A DNA stretch of 9,708 nt, from positions 1 through 9,708 of the forward strand of contig NZ_CP012532.1 of the NCBI RefSeq assembly GCF_001593285.1, given 5' to 3'. Positions 5,590 to 9,708 of the stretch are shown one piece after another (within the stretch, counting starts at the first letter, position 1; every line of letters starts with the position of its first letter). A model generated the notes under the pieces. That model worked only from the letters and a program-made list of their open reading frames with translations. It was not told the origin of the DNA and searched no databases. Position numbers and translations under genes: made by a program. This stretch comes from Psychrobacter sp. P2G3 (GTDB taxonomy: Bacteria; Pseudomonadota; Gammaproteobacteria; Pseudomonadales; Moraxellaceae).

Positions 5590-6075
5590 TTAGGATGACT
5601 GGTTGACCACCTCAATAATACTCTTACAAATAAGGCTGTTTATACTGCGTAGCTTTTGCTCAGGCGCACCATGACAGACACTGCGAAAATCATAAAGCTC
5701 GTCTTTATAGCTGATGCAATAAAAAAACGTGCCGACGGGCTTCTCTTTGGTTTCAGAACCGCCAGACTTTAATAGTCCTGTACAAGCCACATATAAATCG
5801 GCCTCAAACAGCGTTTTAGATTTATTGACAAGTTCTCGAGTGACCTCTAATGATTCAGGCGTACACTCATCAATTAGTTGACTCGATATATTTAACACGT
5901 TCTTTTTTATCGCGACGTCGTAACACACTAAGCCACCCATTAACACATCACCTGAATAGGGACTCATAGAAAAGCGATGCGCTAGATAGCCTGCGGTTGC
6001 GCTTTCAATAAAAATTATGGTTAATTGCTTATCTGCCAACAACTTAGCACAGCTATCAGTCACAACGCCCTCCAT
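5590..6075 (-). CDS. Short CinA C-terminal (PncC-type) nicotinamide-nucleotide amidase family protein
   Basis: This 161-aa stand-alone CinA C-terminal domain belongs to the family that deamidates NMN to nicotinic acid mononucleotide in pyridine-nucleotide salvage. It keeps the nucleophile loop as ESATAG (Glu24-Gly29; the classical motif is ESCTGG) with Ser25, the Tyr52-x4-Lys57 pair (YDVAIK), and TGLLKSGGSETKEKPVGTFF in place of the usual TGIAGPGG...KPVGT. The catalytic Ser, Tyr and Lys are thus present, but the substrate loop is altered (ATAG, LLKS), so the substrate may differ. There is no N-terminal CinA molybdopterin-like domain. The start is uncertain: ATG 6075 lacks a good ribosome binding site, whereas GTG 6063 has GGAGGG 4 nt upstream. 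The gene converges on the DUF421 gene with abutting stops and no visible terminator between them. Confidence 0.82.
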   Translation of the reverse strand: MEGVVTDSCAKLLADKQLTIIFIESATAGYLAHRFSMSPYSGDVLMGGLVCYDVAIKKNVLNISSQLIDECTPESLEVTRELVNKSKTLFEADLYVACTGLLKSGGSETKEKPVGTFFYCISYKDELYDFRSVCHGAPEQKLRSINSLICKSIIEVVNQSS

Positions 6076-6216
6076 ACTAACATTAGAACAATCAAGGTCA
6101 TTACAGTACTTTCCTATTTAAGATTCAATACAAGTAGTGATGAACTTGCGTAACAGTACTTTTTAATTAGGTTTGCACTAGTAAAGGTAGAATAGATAAC
6201 AGTTCAGTTCCTGTAG

Positions 6217-6252
6217 ACTGGTTAGATTAGGGCATACCCCAATGAAACCAGT
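6217..6252. promoter_or_regulatory. Long imperfect palindrome (16-bp arms, 4-nt loop)
   Basis: ACTGGTTAGATTAGGG (6217-6232) and CCCCAATGAAACCAGT (6237-6252) pair at 13 of 16 positions around CATA. The closing stem is strong (GGG/CCC at the loop and ACTGGTT/AACCAGT at the base). It lies between the divergent CinA-type and BLUF genes. It could be an operator for either, or a transcript hairpin; the short T stretch after it is too weak to call it a terminator. Confidence 0.55.
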
Positions 6253-6330
6253 TTATTACACCTCTAAACGAATCAAAAACGATTAAGAGACTACCCTATT
6301 TAGACTTTGATTAAGGAACCACTTTAAATC

Positions 6331-6356
6331 GACTTTTCTCTCTAAAATCATTTGTC
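6331..6356 (+). repeat. Imperfect direct repeat, copy B (upstream of the BLUF gene)
   Basis: These 26 bases match copy A at 2782-2809 except for two missing T, in the same orientation. CCCTATTT (6294-6301) and GGAACCAC (6315-6322) lie just upstream; their reverse complements lie just downstream of copy A. Similarity fades after GTC at 6356. The copies delimit a segment of about 3.5 kb. Confidence 0.7.
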
Positions 6357-6524
6357 ACAATCTAATTTATCTAACTGGAAAACATTGGCTAATGATCCTT
6401 ATCTAATAACACAACTCCTTCTTTAACATACTTGTCTCAGATCAGTTTCTTAGTTACAGTCAGAAACGTCAGCTCAAATAATCAACAATCAAATAGAAAC
6501 AACTTTTTATCAAGGAGAGTACTT

Positions 6525-6998
6525 GTGGAGCTAGAACTGACAGAGGTTTCAGAAAAAAATGCTTCTAACTTACATTATAGTGAGTGCATTATCATGCGTT
6601 TAACTTATATTAGCTGCTATAACACCAACAATGCGAATATTGAAGTAGCGCGTATCCTTGAGCAAGCGCGACGAAACAATGAGCGCAATGATATCACTGG
6701 GGTTTTAGTACTTAATGAAAACTATTTTCTTCAGAGTATTGAGGGTGCAAGATCTGATATTAATAACTTATTAAAAAACTTAATCCAAGATGATCGACAT
6801 TTTTCGTTGCAGATCATTGAATGTCGTGAAGTTGAACATAGGCGTTGGAATAAATGGTCAATGAAATATTTAACGCTCAAAGATGAGGATAAAGAGTATG
6901 TACTGAAGTTCTCAGATAGCAATAAATTCAACCCTTATTTCATGAGTACTTCCCAAATTACTATGTTTATTGAAGCACTATCAGAACTTCAAAAATAA
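6525..6998 (+). CDS. BLUF-domain blue-light photoreceptor, BlsA-like
   Basis: This 157-aa soluble protein has one BLUF domain (~24-115) that binds FAD and senses blue light through a rearranged hydrogen-bond network. Key residues are present: Tyr28 (RLTYIS), Asn52 (NERNDITG), Gln70 (YFLQSIEGA), Arg91-His92 (QDDRHF), and Trp111-x-Met113 (KWSMKYL). There is no output domain, so it probably acts by protein contact, as the short BLUF protein BlsA does in Acinetobacter; the C-terminal KFNPYF...FIEALSELQK fits that type. GTG 6525 is preferred because AAGGAG at 6512-6517 sits 7 nt upstream; this adds 23 residues before the domain. ATG 6594, at the domain edge, has no good ribosome binding site, and the longer frame from 6432 has none either. 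It lies just outside the repeat-bounded block. No partner regulator is adjacent. Confidence 0.9.
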   Translation: MELELTEVSEKNASNLHYSECIIMRLTYISCYNTNNANIEVARILEQARRNNERNDITGVLVLNENYFLQSIEGARSDINNLLKNLIQDDRHFSLQIIECREVEHRRWNKWSMKYLTLKDEDKEYVLKFSDSNKFNPYFMSTSQITMFIEALSELQK

Positions 6999-7090
6999 CA
7001 CGCTTCTGAGAAAAAGAAACCTAGTGTTCTATCAGCCTCGTAATTCCTCTAAGGATATTTTGGTGTGGTGACTATTTCCAAAATCTATCA

Positions 7091-7105
7091 CTTCCTTTCA
7101 GGAAG
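7091..7105 (-). terminator. Short hairpin at the end of the leftward ORF
   Basis: CTTCC and GGAAG form a 5-bp stem with a 5-nt loop that includes the stop codon of the 7098 ORF. On the minus strand a short TTTT follows a few bases later. It is a weak terminator candidate between convergent genes. Confidence 0.3.
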
Positions 7106-7295
7106 GCTGGAAACCTAATTTTTCAAGATAAGGTATATAAAAAACCTGCTTATTTTCATCCCATAGCTCAGTCCGCGTAGCGAATTGCTTGTAGTCCTCA
7201 CCTTTCTTAGCTTTACTAGCTCGCTCGCTCATCTGTGAAAGATTAGCCGCAAATGTTCCTCTTTGCTTATCTGTCATTTTTAGCGAGTTGAGCAT
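7098..7295 (-). CDS. Unrecognised small ORF downstream of yafQ, possibly truncated
   Basis: From ATG 7295 this gives 65 aa, beginning MLNSLKMTDKQRGTFAANLS and ending WDENKQVFYIPYLEKLGFQP then Ser. It is hydrophilic, basic in the middle (SERASKAKKGEDYKQ), aromatic near the end, and has no signal or membrane segment. I do not recognise a family. The start is doubtful: AAGGAG lies 13 nt before ATG 7295, which is too far, and the frame stays open upstream to a TAA near 7375 (through KNAVNNGRTAYRL), with a TTG at 7328. The protein-like reading before any good start suggests the 5' part of a longer gene was lost. It follows yafQ on the same strand after ~118 nt and could be a third cistron. Alternatively, it is a gene remnant left when the toxin-antitoxin cassette inserted. 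Confidence 0.45.
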   Translation of the reverse strand: MLNSLKMTDKQRGTFAANLSQMSERASKAKKGEDYKQFATRTELWDENKQVFYIPYLEKLGFQPS

Positions 7296-7413
7296 ATCAG
7301 GCGTGTGACTCCTTATACTAGAACACAATCTGTAGGCTGTACGTCCATTGTTTACGGCATTCTTTGAATTTATTTATTCTCAATACCAACAACCGAAGGG
7401 CGTTAGCTTTCAA

Positions 7414-7680
7414 CTAATCAAATATCTCTGAATGGCTGCCCAGCCTAACGAAATCTAACGTATCGCTCTGAACACGGTAGATAAGTACCAAATCAGGTTT
7501 GATGTGGCAGTCTCTAAATCCTTTATAATTGCCGGTCAACGCATGGTCTTTATATTTAGCCGGTAGCGGTACATCGTTAGTCAGACAATTAAGCACCTCG
7601 CCCCATGCAGGAGTGAGTAAGTCTAGATAATTCTTTTTAGCATCTCTCTTAAACTGGTTTGATACTTCAATGGATCTCAT
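7414..7680 (-). CDS. yafQ: YafQ-family mRNA interferase toxin (RelE superfamily)
   Basis: This 88-aa type II toxin cleaves mRNA on the ribosome and is neutralised by DinJ. It matches YafQ strongly in the second half: KDHALTGNYKGFRDCHIKPD, then LVLIYRV and LGSHSEIF. Residues equivalent to the E. coli YafQ active site are all present at a constant offset of four: His46, His59, Asp63, His83 and Phe87. The toxin is therefore predicted to be active. The ATG at 7680 lies within the 3' end of dinJ, a 14-nt overlap that couples translation of toxin to antitoxin. Length is normal and there is no frameshift. Its likely role here is plasmid stabilisation. Confidence 0.93.
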   Translation of the reverse strand: MRSIEVSNQFKRDAKKNYLDLLTPAWGEVLNCLTNDVPLPAKYKDHALTGNYKGFRDCHIKPDLVLIYRVQSDTLDFVRLGSHSEIFD

Positions 7681-7948
7681 CAGCCTCGCCTTCTAGCTCA
7701 TCCATAAGATCACCAAAGCTGTCGTACTTAGTGCCGTTACCACTCGCAACCTCTGCAATAGCCGCGAGTGTTTGCGCGTTAAGCTTAGGCTGGTAATCAA
7801 AAGACAAGGGAACCGCATTGGTATCGGCTACTTGGTTTAAGAACAGTCTTATGGCTTGTGAAGGTGTTAACCCATAGCTTTCTAGAACAGAAAAAGACCT
7901 GTCCTTCAGATCCTGGTCAAGCCGTATATTATAATTGGTCGTAGTCAT
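7667..7948 (-). CDS. dinJ: DinJ/RelB-family antitoxin
   Basis: This 93-aa antitoxin is encoded just before yafQ and overlaps it by 14 nt. The N-terminal ribbon-helix-helix reads NYNIRLDQDLKDRSFSVLES, then YGLTPSQAIRLFLNQV (~5-41); it dimerises and binds the operator. The acidic C-terminal half (YDSFGDLMDELEGEADEIH) wraps the toxin and is typically the protease-sensitive part. ATG 7948 is chosen over the in-frame GTG at 7957 because AAGG lies 8 nt upstream. That ribosome binding site is inside one arm of the palindrome at 7952-8000. A near-consensus promoter precedes it. Regulation is expected to be conditional cooperativity: DinJ, or the DinJ-YafQ complex, represses the promoter until toxin is in excess. 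Confidence 0.92.
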   Translation of the reverse strand: MTTTNYNIRLDQDLKDRSFSVLESYGLTPSQAIRLFLNQVADTNAVPLSFDYQPKLNAQTLAAIAEVASGNGTKYDSFGDLMDELEGEADEIH

Positions 7949-7951
7949 AGT

Positions 7952-8000
7952 AATCACCTTTCGCTTATATTCGTACCCCTAATATAAGCGAAAGGTGATT
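7952..8000. promoter_or_regulatory. Perfect palindromic operator of the dinJ-yafQ operon (20-bp arms)
   Basis: Bases 7952-7971 are the exact reverse complement of 7981-8000 with a 9-bp centre, CGTACCCCT. The right arm contains the -10 of the dinJ promoter and the left arm contains its Shine-Dalgarno, so the centre spans the expected transcription start. Bound DinJ would block both polymerase and the start site. Because the transcript would begin in the centre, it would carry only one arm. This favours a DNA operator over an RNA hairpin. Confidence 0.85.
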
Positions 8001-8009
8001 AAATCTCAA
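7981..8009 (-). promoter_or_regulatory. dinJ-yafQ promoter
   Basis: On the minus strand TTGAGA (8009-8004) and TATATT (7986-7981) are separated by exactly 17 bp. Each is one mismatch from the sigma-70 consensus. The expected start is near 7974, giving a leader of about 25 nt to ATG 7948. The -10 lies in the operator palindrome. Confidence 0.8.
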
Positions 8010-8038
8010 TAACTTTAGCGTTCTATCTTCTCGCTAAT

Positions 8039-8314
8039 CTAAGCAATAATAGTCTGCTCATTCAATCCAGCAAGAAAGTCATCAACTGCCTTTTCAATCC
8101 CTTTTCCCATAACGTGAAGGTCAGAAGTTGAATAATCCCCTAGCTCATTCCTTTCATCCATGACTTCAAACAGCTTTGTCCTAACGGCTTGCTCATGCGT
8201 CTTATCGTCAATCAACAGCAAATTAAGCTTTACGATAGCTCTATCGTAGGCTTCTTGGGTGGCTTCAAGCTGAAGGCTTTTATTGCTAGCTACTGATACA
8301 CCGATCATACTCAT
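8039..8314 (-). CDS. Conserved-looking 91-aa protein of unknown function, upstream of dinJ
   Basis: This 91-aa soluble protein (MSMIGVSVASNKSLQLEATQ...) is rich in charged residues, looks mainly helical, and has an acidic C-terminal helix (GIEKAVDDFLAGLNEQ). No signal peptide, membrane segment, HTH or catalytic motif is visible, and I do not recognise the family. ATG 8314 has GGAG at 8324-8321, 6 nt upstream, so the start is good. It ends ~40 nt before the dinJ promoter on the same strand, making it a separate unit that reads into the toxin-antitoxin operon. A perfect 10-bp inverted repeat sits just upstream (8333-8356). It could be a plasmid maintenance or mobilisation accessory protein. That is only a guess from its place between the toxin-antitoxin pair and the relaxase. 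Confidence 0.7.
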   Translation of the reverse strand: MSMIGVSVASNKSLQLEATQEAYDRAIVKLNLLLIDDKTHEQAVRTKLFEVMDERNELGDYSTSDLHVMGKGIEKAVDDFLAGLNEQTIIA

Positions 8315-8332
8315 AAATGACTCCGCTACTAG

Positions 8333-8356
8333 AATTATCTGTAGCGACAGATAATT
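8333..8356. promoter_or_regulatory. Perfect 10-bp inverted repeat upstream of the 91-aa ORF
   Basis: AATTATCTGT (8333-8342) and ACAGATAATT (8347-8356) flank AGCG. Seven T follow on the plus strand (8355-8361), so it also resembles a terminator for rightward transcripts, though no rightward gene lies nearby. It sits 8 nt upstream of the Shine-Dalgarno of the leftward 91-aa gene. An operator or 5'-leader hairpin for that gene is the simplest reading. Confidence 0.55.
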
Positions 8357-8361
8357 TTTTT

Positions 8362-8772
8362 AGGTAAATAAATTGTTTGTACCAAGCTAAGATTATGCCA
8401 GTGAATGATGAGAAGTAACGCTCTTATAAACCCTTTTTTGCAGCAAATATTACGACAGATAAAATATCCGTTATTTTCTACCTAATTTAATGACTACACC
8501 TTACGCACCCTAAAGGGACTGCCAAATAGCTGATATTGTTAGGTTTAACGAATTGAATTTGTATACGAAAAGTTTACAAAAACGAGGTTAACCATTGATT
8601 TATTAGATAAAAAGGTGTCTACAATTTGTTTACAGGCTAGCTTCTAAAAAGCGAAAAACAGCCCTTTTTCACCGCCTTTTTCTCCAAAAATGACGCTTTC
8701 CTAACAGCTGGATTTATGGTGTAGTAAGTACACTTCAATGAAATAATACTCAATTATCAGGAAAAAGTGGCT
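8362..8772. other. Gene-free region upstream of the relaxase gene, presumed to contain oriT
   Basis: No gene is seen. GTTTACA motifs occur twice (in AGTTTACAAAA near 8571-8581 and TTGTTTACAGG near 8627-8637). An AAAGCG (8648-8653) and CGCTTT (8694-8699) pair encloses oligo-A and oligo-T runs. GTGTA (8719-8723) and TACAC (8729-8733) form a small hairpin with the loop GTAAG, ~40 nt before the mob start. MobV oriT sites are short inverted repeats directly upstream of the mob gene, so 8640-8735 is the best oriT candidate. The nick site cannot be assigned. A degenerate XerD/XerC-like pair lies at 8543-8571. Confidence 0.45.
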
Positions 8773-9663
8773 ATGAACTATGCAATTTTGAGGACAGCAA
8801 AATTAAAGACGATGGGGAATATTGGCGGCAGTCTGGCACACAACTACCGAACGATAGAAACACCCAATGCTGACCCCAATCGCACCCCTAAAAATGATCA
8901 CACAGTCGCTACCCCTGAAGCCGTCAAACAGGCAATAAAAGATCGGCTCCCTGACAAAAGACGCTCTGATGCGGTGCTATGTATTGAGTATTTAATAACC
9001 GCCAGTCCTGAATGGGACGGCTGGGGGAAAAGCCAGGAAGCAGAATTTTTTAAGCGAGCGAGTTTATGGCTCAGTGATAAGCATGGAGAAGAAAATATTG
9101 CGGGTATGAGTATTCATCGGGACGTAACCACACCGCACCTAGTCGCTTATGTCGTTCCTATTGACCAAAAGGGGAAGCTGAACTGTAAGGATTTTCTAGG
9201 GGGCAGGGTTAAGTTAAACAAGATGCAGACAGATTTTGCCAATACGGTCGCTGATTTAGGGCTAACGAGGGGCAAGGAAGGCTCTAAAGCTAAGCACACT
9301 AGCATCAAGGAGTATTACCACGACATCAACCACGCGAGAGACTTCACTATCGAAGCCGTATCGCCTAAGCCTGAAATGTTTGAAAGCAAGGCTCGGTATG
9401 GTGAAAAGGTCACAGCAGCCGTTATTGAGCAAGTAGAACCGACGGTGAAGGCAGCTAACAGCATTCTAACGGAGTACGGGAAGGCTAGAGTAGATAAAAG
9501 CGTGGCAGAAGCGAGCTATGACACTCTCAAAAAACGTGTTGAGTATTACTTAGTAGCTATTGAAGGGTTAAATCAAGAGGAAGTTGCTAGAGTGAATTAT
9601 GCCATGCAGCTAGAAAGCCGTAAAATCGCTGTAGAGAGGGATAAAAGTAAAAAGGCTAGGTAG
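8773..9663 (+). CDS. MobV-family (Mob/Pre) plasmid relaxase
   Basis: This 296-aa relaxase nicks oriT and pilots the strand in conjugative mobilisation by a helper plasmid. N-terminal motif I is MNYAILRTAKLKTMGNIGG, then SLAHNYRT; His23 aligns with the nucleophile His22 of MobM of pMV158. The metal-binding motif III is HRDVTTPH (His115, Asp117, His122) followed by LVAYVVP; the third His of the HxDE...PHxH form is replaced, so coordination may differ. KGKLNCKDFLGGR and the basic GKEGSKAKHTSIKEYY follow. The C-terminal ~90 residues are charged and helical. ATG 8773 matches the family start; AGGA is 10 nt upstream, whereas GTG 8767 would leave only 4 nt. At ~300 aa it is at the short end for the family. 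No MobC-type accessory or coupling gene is nearby. Confidence 0.9.
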   Translation: MNYAILRTAKLKTMGNIGGSLAHNYRTIETPNADPNRTPKNDHTVATPEAVKQAIKDRLPDKRRSDAVLCIEYLITASPEWDGWGKSQEAEFFKRASLWLSDKHGEENIAGMSIHRDVTTPHLVAYVVPIDQKGKLNCKDFLGGRVKLNKMQTDFANTVADLGLTRGKEGSKAKHTSIKEYYHDINHARDFTIEAVSPKPEMFESKARYGEKVTAAVIEQVEPTVKAANSILTEYGKARVDKSVAEASYDTLKKRVEYYLVAIEGLNQEEVARVNYAMQLESRKIAVERDKSKKAR

Positions 9664-9708
9664 GTATCAAAATATTAAAATAAAGCTATTAAACATAATT
9701 CTGTAGAC

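Larger units (their letters stand above)
6076..6524. other. Structured gene-free interval between cinA-type and BLUF genes
   Basis: No gene is seen. The interval holds a direct repeat, ACAGTACTTT (6103-6112 and 6153-6162, 50 bp apart), which could be an operator for the leftward CinA-type gene. It also holds the long hairpin at 6217-6252, a weaker hairpin around 6262-6289, and the module-boundary repeat at 6331-6356. A weak rightward promoter-like pair, TTGTCT (6432-6437) and TACAGT (6455-6460) at 17-bp spacing, could serve the BLUF gene. Confidence 0.5.

Noticed and set aside
6731..6931. Minus-strand ORF opposite the BLUF gene
   Set aside because: It is the antisense shadow of the BLUF domain coding sequence.
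8333..8361. Rightward Rho-independent terminator
   Set aside because: The hairpin and T run fit, but no rightward gene ends there; an operator or leader role for the leftward 91-aa gene explains the position better.
9688..9708. XerD-like ATTAAACATAA near the right end, possibly half of a pdif site across the junction
   Set aside because: The 11 bases six positions further, read across the assumed circle junction, match the XerC arm poorly (about 3 of 11).

Overview
The window looks like most or all of a small mobilisable plasmid from an AT-rich gammaproteobacterium. I think it is Moraxellaceae, most probably Psychrobacter. That is inference from the Rep_3 initiator with iterons, the MobV relaxase of the MNYAILR...GNIGGSL...HNYR type, the short BlsA-like BLUF protein and the CsbD, ChaB and CinA-type proteins; no taxonomic marker gene is present.

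Layout. (1) Positions 1-458 hold the replication origin: AT-rich 9-mers, a DnaA-box-like site, four perfect tandem 22-bp iterons, and an inverted-repeat operator in front of the initiator gene (459-1436). (2) An AraC-family regulator (1844-2866) follows a gene-free stretch. Its last ~30 codons look foreign, and they contain one copy of an imperfect direct repeat whose partner lies at 6331-6356. (3) Between the two repeat copies sits a compact block of small envelope and stress-type genes: a 40-aa membrane peptide with its own terminator, CsbD, an acidic lipoprotein, ChaB, a DUF421/YetF membrane protein with a C-terminal Cys4 cluster, and a short CinA/PncC-type amidase. A 121-bp duplication inside the block carries the start of the lipoprotein gene and has left a 14-codon fossil in front of the DUF421 gene. 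(4) A BLUF blue-light sensor protein (6525-6998) follows a structured, gene-free leader. (5) A leftward DinJ-YafQ toxin-antitoxin pair has intact toxin catalytic residues and a perfect 20-bp-arm palindromic operator; an unrecognised ORF lies on either side of it. (6) A probable oriT region and a MobV relaxase (8773-9663) close the window.

How it fits together: Rep with the iterons replicates the plasmid, MobV with oriT lets a conjugative helper move it, and DinJ-YafQ penalises its loss. The cargo appears to be a general stress/envelope module and a light-responsive protein. No complete novel defence or metabolic system is evident. The strongest unexplained signals are the repeat-bounded cargo block, the internal promoter/leader duplication, several large perfect inverted repeats upstream of small genes, and the unnamed ORFs around the toxin-antitoxin pair. 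Initiator and relaxase at opposite ends fit a circular plasmid cut at an arbitrary point, but this cannot be proved from the window.
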